From: UBA3210 sp002363635
GTDB lineage: Bacteria; Bacillota_I; Bacilli_A; RFN20; CAG-449
Length of the DNA: 64,000 nt
Reading direction: 5' to 3'
Assembly: GCA_946641515.1 (NCBI GenBank)
Contig: CAMPBT010000002.1
Coordinates: 124,001-188,000, forward strand
The notes beneath the pieces are model-generated. The model saw only the letters and a program-made list of their open reading frames with translations. It ran no database searches and was not told the origin of the DNA. Shown in pieces: positions 25,338 to 32,458 of the stretch. Positions within the stretch are counted from its first letter, which is position 1. Each line of letters starts with the position of its first letter. The translations under genes and the position numbers were made by a program.

Positions 25338-26060
25338 TTACTCCTCTCCACATAATTTGCTATTTACGTAATAGTTCTTATATTCAGTACCATATTTTGA
25401 AAAAGATTTTGGTCTAATTGAACATTCATTAAGTGCTCGTGCTAGCCATAAAGGATAATTACTAACATATTTTATTTCTAAGATATATTTATCTTTATCA
25501 AGTAAATTATCCTCATAATCTACACATTCAAATGATGGATTATCTCTATTTGTATGAATGTTGTTATCAAAAGTAATTCTTAATTCACTATTAGTTTTAT
25601 CAAATAACGCTAAGCGATCATAAGATAAATAAACTTTAGGAATTAATTTATATCTTTTTAATACCCAACCAATTTCTTTAACTGCTTGTTGTTCTTGAAA
25701 TGAATTTCTAACAGGTTCAACATTATCATTTATAAATGAATCAAGTTCATCACCTGAAAGAGTTATTCTTCTTTTACCAACAACACCGTTATATTTCTTT
25801 TTAACTTCAAGGAAGTAATTATTCATTCCTGTATATTTTCTAACTCTAATCTTTTCTTTATATTCTGGACTTTGCAATGATTTACGAATCAATAAATCAT
25901 CGGAGGTATCGTAATATACATTATGAATTGTATAAGTTTTTTCATTTTGACAATATGGATCAAAATCCATATGTGCAAGTAAAATACGTAACAAAGCATT
26001 CTTTTGCTCTTCAGTTACGATATACTTTTTTTCTACTCTACGGAATGATAAAAGTGCCAT
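25338..26060 (-). CDS. VTC-domain polyphosphate polymerase-like protein
   Basis: The 240-residue protein matches the VTC tunnel domain, a triphosphate-tunnel fold that makes polyphosphate from ATP in yeast Vtc4. Basic and acidic tunnel residues appear in order: RVEKKYIV, KEKIRVRKY, LEVKKKYNGVVGKRR, and LEIKY near the C-terminus. No membrane segment is present; the neighbouring DUF4956 protein may supply the anchor. An AAAGGAGG site precedes the ATG. Activity is inferred from family. Confidence 0.87.
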   Translation of the reverse strand: MALLSFRRVEKKYIVTEEQKNALLRILLAHMDFDPYCQNEKTYTIHNVYYDTSDDLLIRKSLQSPEYKEKIRVRKYTGMNNYFLEVKKKYNGVVGKRRITLSGDELDSFINDNVEPVRNSFQEQQAVKEIGWVLKRYKLIPKVYLSYDRLALFDKTNSELRITFDNNIHTNRDNPSFECVDYEDNLLDKDKYILEIKYVSNYPLWLARALNECSIRPKSFSKYGTEYKNYYVNSKLCGEE

Positions 26061-26118
26061 ATTATTACCTCCTTTCGATGTTATAAAATATGTACAACTT
26101 AAAAATTATTTTTATTGG

Positions 26119-26736
26119 TTAAAAAATGTTTTTTAGGTCTAATAAATTACAAATTATGTAATCTGATACACCTTTTCCAAACTTGTTATCTTGGTATTTA
26201 GCAAAGCCATTTTTAAGCCAAACTGTTGTAAAACCTAATTCTTTACTTGGAACAATATCATTTTGAATAATATCACCAATCATTACTGATTCACTTGCCT
26301 TAGCATTAGCCATATTTAAAACTCTAATAAAGAATTCTTTATTAGGTTTATTTACGCCCATTTCAGCAGAAGAACCTACAACATCAAAATAATCTCTAAT
26401 ACCATATGATTTTAATCTATCTTCAGTACCTAGAGGTTGATTAGCGATAATTCCGAGTTTATATCCTTTATTCTTTAAATATTTTAAAATCTCTGGTGCT
26501 TCATCTAGTAAAACATCATATTCACTAGGCCAAGGAGCTTTTTTTAGTTTAAAATATTTTAAAGCTTCATCTTCTCCATTTAGGCCTAATTTTTCTAATT
26601 CCATACGCTTTTCTTTATATTGATCAAAGGTAATACTTGTTCCTTTAATCATATTTTTTGCGCGTTCATCATATGTTCTTTCTTCATTAACTAAAGTAGA
26701 ACCAATGTCAAAAAATATCCATTTAATATTATTCAT
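26119..26736 (-). CDS. HAD-superfamily hydrolase
   Basis: The 205-residue phosphatase-like protein has motif I FFDIGSTLVN (the first Asp kept, the second Asp position replaced by Ser), motif II GIIANQ, Lys in NKPNKEFF and motif IV GDIIQNDIVPSKE. The missing second Asp of the usual DxD is notable because that residue acts as acid/base in phosphatases; activity may be altered. No Shine-Dalgarno lies before the ATG. Confidence 0.82.
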   Translation of the reverse strand: MNNIKWIFFDIGSTLVNEERTYDERAKNMIKGTSITFDQYKEKRMELEKLGLNGEDEALKYFKLKKAPWPSEYDVLLDEAPEILKYLKNKGYKLGIIANQPLGTEDRLKSYGIRDYFDVVGSSAEMGVNKPNKEFFIRVLNMANAKASESVMIGDIIQNDIVPSKELGFTTVWLKNGFAKYQDNKFGKGVSDYIICNLLDLKNIF

Positions 26737-26770
26737 ACAAATATAATAATGAATTATTTAGATTAAAAAA

Positions 26771-26809
26771 AGAGTTAACTTCAACTTCGAAAAGTTTAAA
26801 GTTAACTCT
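26771..26809 (-). terminator. Terminator of queT
   Basis: A long stem, GAGTTAACTT and AACTT pairing with AAGTT and AAGTTAACTC, closed by TTCG, then TTTTTTT on the minus strand. Confidence 0.9.
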
Positions 26810-26814
26810 CTATC

Positions 26815-27363
26815 TTATATAGCTTCTTCTAATTCTTCATCTTTATTATCTACAAAGAACTTAATCATTGGTTTCTTTAATGCAAAATATAAAGGAATAC
26901 CTACTCCATATATAGCAAGAGCTTCTCCTCCGCAGACAACCCCAAAAGTAAGCCAATATGCTCCAGGATTATTTTCAATAAATCCATAAATTAAAAATGT
27001 GACTGGGACTAAGAAAGCATTCGCAATTACTGCAACTAAACCAAATAATGGTAATCTAAAATAATCTTTCTTAAAGAATTTACCAACAAGTATAATCCAT
27101 ACTCCACCTAAAATAGTAGCGCTTGTTCCAATTACTGCGTCCCAAGGACCAATACCACCAAGTAATAAATTGAATAAGAAGCAACCAACAGAGCATCCAA
27201 TTACTACTTCTGGAACAAATAATCCAAGTACTAATAAGCCTTCAGCAAGTCTAACGTTAACCATAAATCCAGATGCTAAAGGCCCTTCAATAGCACACAT
27301 TGCGAAATATAATGCTCCAATGAGTGCACTTAGTGTCATTCTTTTAACAATACTTTTCTTCAT
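26815..27363 (-). CDS. queT: ECF transporter S component QueT (queuosine precursor uptake)
   Basis: The protein (182 residues from the ATG at 27363) has about five or six membrane segments and the QueT hallmark RLAEGLLVLGLFVPE followed by a Gly-rich segment. QueT takes up preQ1/preQ0-type precursors with the shared ECF energising module, which is not in this window. The upstream in-frame TTG at 27387 has no ribosome binding site; AAAGGAG fits the ATG. A preQ1-I-like aptamer in the leader supports the substrate. Confidence 0.88.
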   Translation of the reverse strand: MKKSIVKRMTLSALIGALYFAMCAIEGPLASGFMVNVRLAEGLLVLGLFVPEVVIGCSVGCFLFNLLLGGIGPWDAVIGTSATILGGVWIILVGKFFKKDYFRLPLFGLVAVIANAFLVPVTFLIYGFIENNPGAYWLTFGVVCGGEALAIYGVGIPLYFALKKPMIKFFVDNKDEELEEAI

Positions 27364-27368
27364 ATAAA

Positions 27369-27407
27369 AAATCTCCTTTGTGCCCAAATTGAAAACATAG
27401 GAGATTT
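27369..27407 (-). promoter_or_regulatory. Expression platform of queT: hairpin containing the ribosome binding site
   Basis: AAATCTCC pairs perfectly with GGAGATTT; the 3' arm holds the queT Shine-Dalgarno and is followed by TTTTAT and the ATG. It could stop translation, transcription, or both. Confidence 0.6.
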
Positions 27408-27429
27408 ATTATATAAAAATAAAAAATAG

Positions 27430-27471
27430 TCCTAGTTTTGTTTAAAGGAAGGATGGTTCATGAACTCCCTA
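27430..27471 (-). promoter_or_regulatory. preQ1-I-like riboswitch
   Basis: On the minus strand, AGGGA pairs with TCCTT around a GTTC...ACC loop, followed by an A-rich tail AAACAAAACTAGGA. This is the short H-type pseudoknot pattern of class I preQ1 aptamers, and the gene controlled is queT. It starts about 20 bases after a good promoter. Assigned by eye. Confidence 0.6.
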
Positions 27472-27488
27472 GTCTTACGACTTTATAT

Positions 27489-27517
27489 ATCATAACTAAT
27501 ACATTATTATTTTTCAA
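27489..27517 (-). promoter_or_regulatory. Promoter of queT
   Basis: TTGAAA (27512-27517), 17 bases, TATGAT (27489-27494) on the minus strand, just downstream of the terminator at 27541-27566. Confidence 0.7.
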
Positions 27518-27540
27518 TAAATTTAAACTTGAACAGAAAA

Positions 27541-27566
27541 ACTCCCTTCGCCAAAGCAAAGGGAGT
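27541..27566 (-). terminator. Terminator linked to the SAM-I-like element
   Basis: The 11-base arms ACTCCCTTTGC and GCGAAGGGAGT pair with one mismatch; TTTTCTG follows on the minus strand. Confidence 0.85.
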
Positions 27567-27567
27567 T

Positions 27568-27675
27568 CTCCTGAAGTTTAAATGCCCATCAATCAAGCAT
27601 TAGCACTTTGCTCCTATCGAAGTAAGTTGCTGGTGGATCATGAGGCTTGCCCCTCCCCACACTCTTAATGGTAGT
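27568..27675 (-). promoter_or_regulatory. SAM-I (S-box)-like riboswitch
   Basis: On the minus strand the element contains TTAAGAG, GTGGGGAGGGGCAAGCCTC, CATGATCCACCAGCAAC and AAAGTGCTAATGC, in the order of S-box elements: kink-turn stem P2 (GTGG with CCAC), the GCAAC junction, P3 (ACTT with AAGT) and GTGCTAA. An intrinsic terminator follows. P1 is not clear to me. A TATAAT box lies upstream around 27681. The next gene is queT, an unusual target. Confidence 0.55.
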
Positions 27676-27756
27676 TATATTATATAATAGATAAATCAAA
27701 TAGCAAAGGATAAAAACATATTTAATCAATGTTTGTTAGACAAGAACAAATAATCT

Positions 27757-28662
27757 TTATTTCTCACGATATGGATTAACATGAATTTGACAGTGTTTAA
27801 TATCTGGATAAGTAGCTTCTAAATAATCATGAATAGAATCCGCGATTAAATCAGATTCAATTAAAGTAAGATTCTTATCTAAACAAATATCTACATCAAC
27901 ATAAATCTTATTCGCGAATTGTCTAGTTTTTAAAGTTTGAATTTCTTTAACATCTTTAAACTCTTCAATAGATTTTTTAATTTTACTAACAATCTCATCT
28001 GGAGCAGCTTTATCTACTAATTGATTAACTGCTTCTTTTTCAATATCAAATGCAACTTTTAAAATAAATAAGCAAATAATTAAAGAAGCAATAGGGTCAA
28101 GTAAAGCAAAGTTTCCACCAATCATTAAACCAATTACACCAAAAGTAGAACCAATTGAAGATAATGAATCAGATAAATGATGGAAGGCATCTGCCTTTAA
28201 TGAGCAAGAATTAAGTTTTTTTGCAATTCTATATGTATAAATGAACATAAAGCCTTTAATAAGAATAGAAAGAATTGCGCTAATTAAAGCAAGATACGCT
28301 AAATTACTAGGCTCAATCTTTTCTCCTTGAACAAAAGCAATAATTGTTTTTACTCCAGAATACCCAATACCTAAAGCAGTTATAGCAAGTAATATGCCTA
28401 AAAATATAGAAGCAATAGATTCAAATCTTTCATGACCATAAGGGTGGTCAACATCACTTTCTTTTGAAGCAATACGTGCACCAATCATCACAATGAAAGT
28501 AGTAAATACATCAGATAAAGAATGAACAGCATCAGAAATCATAGAAGAAGATGAAGCAAGTAAACCTGCCACAAATTTAAGTGCCGATAAAACAACATTC
28601 CAAACGATAGTTACTATCCCTACTTTATGAATAGTTTGTTCATACGATAATACTTTTTTCAT
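27757..28662 (-). CDS. Cation diffusion facilitator (metal exporter)
   Basis: The 301-residue protein has six membrane segments, with the metal-site motifs HSLSDVFTTF (TM2 region) and DAFHHLSDSLSS (TM5 region), and a C-terminal cytoplasmic ferredoxin-like domain ending in HCQIHVNPY. CDF proteins exchange protons for Zn, Fe, Mn, Co or Ni; the metal is not certain. A long structured leader ending in a hairpin that contains the ribosome binding site suggests RNA-level control by a metal or other ligand. Confidence 0.93.
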   Translation of the reverse strand: MKKVLSYEQTIHKVGIVTIVWNVVLSALKFVAGLLASSSSMISDAVHSLSDVFTTFIVMIGARIASKESDVDHPYGHERFESIASIFLGILLAITALGIGYSGVKTIIAFVQGEKIEPSNLAYLALISAILSILIKGFMFIYTYRIAKKLNSCSLKADAFHHLSDSLSSIGSTFGVIGLMIGGNFALLDPIASLIICLFILKVAFDIEKEAVNQLVDKAAPDEIVSKIKKSIEEFKDVKEIQTLKTRQFANKIYVDVDICLDKNLTLIESDLIADSIHDYLEATYPDIKHCQIHVNPYREK

Positions 28663-28670
28663 AAATAAAA

Positions 28671-28701
28671 AACTCCTTTCCCTTCGCTAGAATAAGGAGT
28701 T
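28671..28701 (-). promoter_or_regulatory. Leader hairpin holding the CDF gene's ribosome binding site
   Basis: AACTCCTT pairs perfectly with AAGGAGTT; TTTTATTT and the ATG follow. It has the form of an intrinsic terminator with the Shine-Dalgarno in its 3' arm. Confidence 0.65.
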
Positions 28702-28850
28702 CTATATATTATATTGATATATAAAACACCTATGAGATATATCCGTCCCACAGGTGTTATTATTTCCTGTTGCCGCTAGGCCCGACTGCATGAATAATCA
28801 TCGTCTGATCAGATTGTAATGTAGCATATAGCATTGCAAAGAGATGCCAT
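28702..28850 (-). promoter_or_regulatory. Structured leader of the CDF gene, candidate riboswitch
   Basis: The region has AACACCT paired with AGGTGTT around a GTGGGACGG-containing arm (28725-28758), a TTATT/AATAA stem, and GGGCCTAGCGGCAACAGG. GGGAC-type motifs before a CDF gene recall NiCo (czcD) riboswitches, but I could not fit the known consensus. Confidence 0.45.
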
Positions 28851-28981
28851 TATCATATTGTGAATTTTCTAACTTGTCAATATGGGCAAAAGATTATCTA
28901 AAAAGTTAGTTTTTGCTAATTATTGTCATAATTATATTATTAGCATTATAAATAAATATGTTATACCAAAAAGCATTGGAA

Positions 28982-29506
28982 CTAAACCCCAACGTCTAAT
29001 AAACTATTTCTTTGATTATTGCTACGAATTCTATCTGTAATATTATCAATTGCAATTACTAATGATAAATAGAACATATAATGTTCTTCATCATCAATAT
29101 GAAGGACAAATGAGTCTCTTAATGAAATCATTCTAGATACATGGCCTACTTCTTTACCATTAAGAACAATATGATAATCAAAACCAAGAATATTACCAGT
29201 AATTTCCATATCACCGAATTCACATTTTACATAATATTTACTATGTAAGAAGTTAAAAATTCTTCTCTTAACAACCGCAACTTTTTCATGTTCACTTGAG
29301 TCATAGACAAATGCGCTGTATCTAAATAATCTCCAGAACTTATTTCTAACAACATATTTAGTGTTACCATTTAAGTCTTGAACATATTTTTTACTAGTTA
29401 CTGTCCAAAATTTACCTTTAACGAAAGCAATATCATTTTCGTTTAAATCTTTAACAACAGTTGAACCTCTTAAAGAAATCCATTTATTTCTGATTGCTAT
29501 ATCCAT
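28982..29506 (-). CDS. LURP-one-related/tubby-like protein
   Basis: This 174-residue, beta-strand-rich protein resembles the YxjI/LURP-one family (DUF567), with repeated strands such as KYVVRNKFWRLFRYSAFVYD and the pattern GFDYHIVLNGKEVGHVSR. The family's role in bacteria is unknown; relatives have a membrane-tethered tubby fold. TAGGAGA precedes the ATG. It stands alone. Confidence 0.75.
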   Translation of the reverse strand: MDIAIRNKWISLRGSTVVKDLNENDIAFVKGKFWTVTSKKYVQDLNGNTKYVVRNKFWRLFRYSAFVYDSSEHEKVAVVKRRIFNFLHSKYYVKCEFGDMEITGNILGFDYHIVLNGKEVGHVSRMISLRDSFVLHIDDEEHYMFYLSLVIAIDNITDRIRSNNQRNSLLDVGV

Positions 29507-29764
29507 ATATTATATCTCCTATTACCTGTTACTTTTATAATAAAAAGAATTTCAAAAAAAGGCAATATGCTAGAATCATTGTTGTTTTTGCATAATGGAG
29601 TTTAAAAACAATTTTAAGCATCTATTCATAATTTAATTTTTTTGTTATTAATACATATTTTAAATAATTAAAAGAGATGAATCCAAACACTCTAACTGTC
29701 AAGTGAATGAATAAACATCTCTATAACAATGAAATAACATATTTAGTAACGCTACATTTTGAAG

Positions 29765-30100
29765 TTATTTAAAAGTATCTCTCCATCTATATTTAGGATT
29801 TTCTTTTAATTTGTTTTGGTATTCTTGTTTTAAAATATTAACAGTTTTTTCATTTCTATCACCAATAGCGTCATAATCCAAAACTTGTTTCAAATCATAT
29901 ACCCATCCACAATGGCTACAATGAACATTATATATTTCAATCGGATCAGTTATTCTAACTTTTTCTCCATTAGTTGGATCTATTCTATAAGTCTCGACCT
30001 CATCATCTTTAGATTCGTTAATAAACCAATCTAAATCATCAAATTCTTCTTTGTCACACACTGGGCATTTAAATGGGAATCTTATTTTTTCTTTTTCCAT
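29765..30100 (-). CDS. Cysteine-rich zinc-binding protein, 111 residues
   Basis: The protein has two CxxC pairs: CPVC at about residue 11 and CSHC at about residue 63, which would form one zinc site. The middle and C-terminal parts are charged and soluble. The family is seen as small hypothetical proteins of Firmicutes; no function is known. AGGAGT precedes the ATG. Confidence 0.7.
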   Translation of the reverse strand: MEKEKIRFPFKCPVCDKEEFDDLDWFINESKDDEVETYRIDPTNGEKVRITDPIEIYNVHCSHCGWVYDLKQVLDYDAIGDRNEKTVNILKQEYQNKLKENPKYRWRDTFK

Positions 30101-30193
30101 TGTATTACTCCTTTCTTATTACGTGTGTCACACTGCCATAAATACAACAAAAATTTTTAAAAACAGTTTTGATGCAAAGCCAAATTAAGAATG

Positions 30194-31240
30194 TTATTTT
30201 AATCTAATATAATATGTTGACTTACCAACGCCTTCTTTTCTTATAACGCCTGAATCACATAATTCTTTTAAACTTCTTTCGATACTAGTTGATGATAATG
30301 AAGGCACGAGTTCTAGTATATCTCTCTTTGTAAATTTTCCCAGTTTTGAATTAACTGCCATTCTTACCACTTCAATACTAGGCTTCTTGTCTGACACTAA
30401 TTCTACTCTTTCTTCAAAATCATTATATGCACTAACAATTGTACTTAACAAATATTTAATAAATGGAGTAGCGTCATCTTCATTTTCGTGCCATCCAATT
30501 TGAGAATCATATAATGCATCATAATATAAATCTTTATTCTTAGCTATCTTAGCTTCAAGTGATATATACTTTCCTACATAATAACCAGAACGATATAGAA
30601 GCAGTGTCGTTAATAATCTTGACATTCTTCCGTTCCCATCAATAAAAGGGTGGATACATAAAAAGTCATGAATGAACAGCGGAATTAAAATAAGTGGATC
30701 TACTACTCCTTCACCAAGAGCTCTATTGTATTCATCGCATAATTCTTGCATTGCGATTGGTGTCTCAAATGGTGATAATGGAGTGAATAAAGTATATGAC
30801 TTACCATTTTCATTAGTTGCACTAATATAATTTTGGACATTCTTATATTTTCCACCATACGAAGTTGATGTATGAGACAACAATACTTTATGTAATTGAA
30901 GAATAAAATTAGGGGTTATAGGAATTGAATCAAAATTTTCATGTACAATGTTTAGTGCATCTCTATATCCTGCAATTTCTTCTTCAGCTCTATTTTTAGG
31001 AGCCGTTTTTTCATTCACTAATTGTTTTAGTCTAGTATTAGTTGTCCTAATACCCTCAATTTCATTAGATGATTCAGTACTTTGTATTTTTGCAATAATA
31101 ACTAATTTTTCTAATTCTTCAGGCTTTTGCTTTAAGAACAATTGTTGTTTACCTTTTTCTTCATGGATTTGAGTCAAATAATTAATTATCTTGATATCCC
31201 AAGTTTTATTTTTTAAGTTTGAGTAGTTAAATTTCTTCAT
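30194..31240 (-). CDS. Fic/DOC family protein
   Basis: The protein has an N-terminal helical domain, the inhibitory-helix-like motif SSNEIEGI (about residue 52), the core Fic motif HPFIDGNGRMSR (about 196) and a C-terminal winged-helix-like domain (KRDILELVPSLSSTSIERSL). Fic enzymes transfer AMP to proteins using this His. The SxxxEG motif suggests class II self-inhibition. I chose the ATG at 31240 over the ATG at 31252, which touches its own AAGG. Inverted TTGGTG/CACCAA sites lie upstream and could be operators. It is flanked by GTCACG-rich sequence and may be a recent arrival. Confidence 0.9.
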   Translation of the reverse strand: MKKFNYSNLKNKTWDIKIINYLTQIHEEKGKQQLFLKQKPEELEKLVIIAKIQSTESSNEIEGIRTTNTRLKQLVNEKTAPKNRAEEEIAGYRDALNIVHENFDSIPITPNFILQLHKVLLSHTSTSYGGKYKNVQNYISATNENGKSYTLFTPLSPFETPIAMQELCDEYNRALGEGVVDPLILIPLFIHDFLCIHPFIDGNGRMSRLLTTLLLYRSGYYVGKYISLEAKIAKNKDLYYDALYDSQIGWHENEDDATPFIKYLLSTIVSAYNDFEERVELVSDKKPSIEVVRMAVNSKLGKFTKRDILELVPSLSSTSIERSLKELCDSGVIRKEGVGKSTYYIRLK

Positions 31241-31260
31241 TTTTCTCACCATCCTTATTA

Positions 31261-31454
31261 TTTACGCACCAATTATTTCACTTTTGGTGGGAAAAATCAA
31301 TTATTCGTGCTTTTTTGATAATAGTTTATTATATAGATGCTCGCATTTTTACAATCTTTCTCGTAAAACTGAATACCAAATGAGAGAATAAATAAAATTT
31401 TTTCTCCTCATATCAGTGAATTTCTCGTCAATAACATTATTTTTGGTGCGTAAA
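31261..31454. repeat. Inverted repeat upstream of the Fic gene
   Basis: TTTACGCACCAA at 31261-31272 is inverted exactly at 31443-31454. A third half-site TTGGTG lies at 31284-31289. Confidence 0.7.
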
Positions 31455-31519
31455 CCCTTTTTATAATTATATTTATAAACTCTAAGTTTATATGTTATCA
31501 TTGCAAAAAATAAAATTAC

Positions 31520-31542
31520 ACTCTAGTCTATAAGGCTAGAGT
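31520..31542 (+). terminator. Hairpin with T-tract, no gene upstream
   Basis: ACTCTAG pairs with CTAGAGT, then TTTTT on the plus strand. No plus-strand gene precedes it, so it could end an unseen small RNA. Confidence 0.4.
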
Positions 31543-31769
31543 TTTTAATTTGTAAAAACTGTCACGATTGTCACGTGTCACGTGGGGGTATTTATAAAAA
31601 TTTATATTTCTTCTCTTATATATAGTAAATAGTAGTTTAACGATTAATAATAATTTAACGATTTAATTTTGTATATAAATGCTATATATACTACTACTGC
31701 TCTATTTATTGTAGAAATACCCTATGAATCATTATTATTTGCAGTATTTATACCTAAAAAAGAAAAAAT

Positions 31770-31791
31770 AGCCAATACTTACGTATCAGCT
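31770..31791 (-). terminator. Terminator of tRNA-Thr
   Basis: AGCTGATAC pairs with GTATTGGCT (two G-U) around GTAA, then ATTTTTT on the minus strand. Confidence 0.7.
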
Positions 31792-31805
31792 ATACTTAAC
31801 TCTAA

Positions 31806-31879
31806 TGGTGCCCCAACGCGGAATCGAACCACGAACGGATCCTTACCATGGATCTGTTATGCCATTTAACTATTGGGGC
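31806..31879 (-). tRNA. tRNA-Thr (GGU)
   Basis: This is a 74-base cloverleaf with anticodon loop ATGGTAA (GGT), acceptor GCCCCAA paired with TTGGGGC, T-arm GTTCGATTC and encoded CCA. It is transcribed alone. Confidence 0.93.
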
Positions 31880-31892
31880 AATAGCACTTAAA

Positions 31893-31921
31893 ATTGTAAT
31901 TGTTCTAAGTGCCTATGTCAA
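31893..31921 (-). promoter_or_regulatory. Promoter of tRNA-Thr
   Basis: A perfect TTGACA (31916-31921), 17 bases, TACAAT (31893-31898) on the minus strand. Confidence 0.75.
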
Positions 31922-31951
31922 TCTATAAACTTCCGTTTATAAAGTTAAAAA

Positions 31952-32458
31952 TTATTCACTTAAATAGTCTTTAATTATCGACCATTCTCTAATTAATTTA
32001 TCTAAGTTCATCGCTGCATTTGCAGGGCTAGAAGAAGATAGTTTTGTACATATTGAAACTAAGTCTTTATTATATTTAACAAAATATTCAAAAGACTTAT
32101 TTCCTAAACAAAAGATTCTTTTAACCTTTGTTCCTTCAATTAATTTTTGTATATCTGTAGGAATTACATTACTAATAGAAGAATCGTCACTATCTTTAAT
32201 ATCACATTCTTCAATAACATCATATAAACCAATGTGATGAGAAATAATGAAATCTTTCTTTTCTTCAATATTCATAGAATAAGCATCTACGTTAAATAAG
32301 GCACCTAACACCTTCCAAAATCTATTTTGAGGATGCATGTAGAAGAATGAATATTCTCTTGATTTTACACTTGGAAAAGAGCCTAAAATTAAGATTTTAG
32401 ATTCTTTATCAATCAATGGAGGAAACTCATGAGTTTGATGAATTAAATTAGTCATCAA
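31952..32458 (-). CDS. DNA-deoxyinosine (hypoxanthine) glycosylase, UDG superfamily
   Basis: The 168-residue protein matches family 6 of the uracil-DNA glycosylase superfamily: ILGSFPSVKSREYSFFY, HPQNRFWKVLG and a C-terminal LSSSSPANA motif in place of LPSTSPAN. It removes hypoxanthine (deaminated adenine) from DNA. Its start overlaps the rimO stop by 11 bases, so it is the last gene of the dtd-mnmA-NUDIX-rimO unit. Confidence 0.85.
   Translation of the reverse strand: MMTNLIHQTHEFPPLIDKESKILILGSFPSVKSREYSFFYMHPQNRFWKVLGALFNVDAYSMNIEEKKDFIISHHIGLYDVIEECDIKDSDDSSISNVIPTDIQKLIEGTKVKRIFCLGNKSFEYFVKYNKDLVSICTKLSSSSPANAAMNLDKLIREWSIIKDYLSE

Larger units (their letters stand above)
27364..27756 (-). 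other. Intergenic region without a gene, about 390 bases: two tandem leader elements
   Basis: Reading on the minus strand: weak promoter, SAM-I-like element, terminator, second promoter, preQ1-like aptamer, ribosome-binding-site hairpin, queT. No ORF is seen. Confidence 0.7.
28663..28981 (-). other. Intergenic region without a gene, 319 bases
   Basis: It holds the CDF leader described above; the far part (about 28851-28981) is plain AT-rich sequence in which I see nothing. Confidence 0.6.
31241..31805. other. Intergenic region without a gene, about 565 bases
   Basis: It contains the inverted repeat before the Fic gene, a hairpin at 31520-31542 with a plus-strand T-tract, three close GTCACG copies (31561-31579), two TTTAACGATT copies (31636-31665), and the tRNA-Thr terminator. 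No supported gene. Confidence 0.6.

Noticed and set aside
28702..28850. yybP-ykoY or M-box riboswitch before the CDF gene
   Set aside because: The conserved blocks of those classes do not appear; only general structure and a GGGAC motif do.
31669..31869. Plus-strand ORF overlapping tRNA-Thr
   Set aside because: It runs through the tRNA on the opposite strand and has no ribosome binding site.
31806..31879. Prophage or integrative element at tRNA-Thr
   Set aside because: No integrase, no repeat of the tRNA 3' end and no phage genes are seen in the window.
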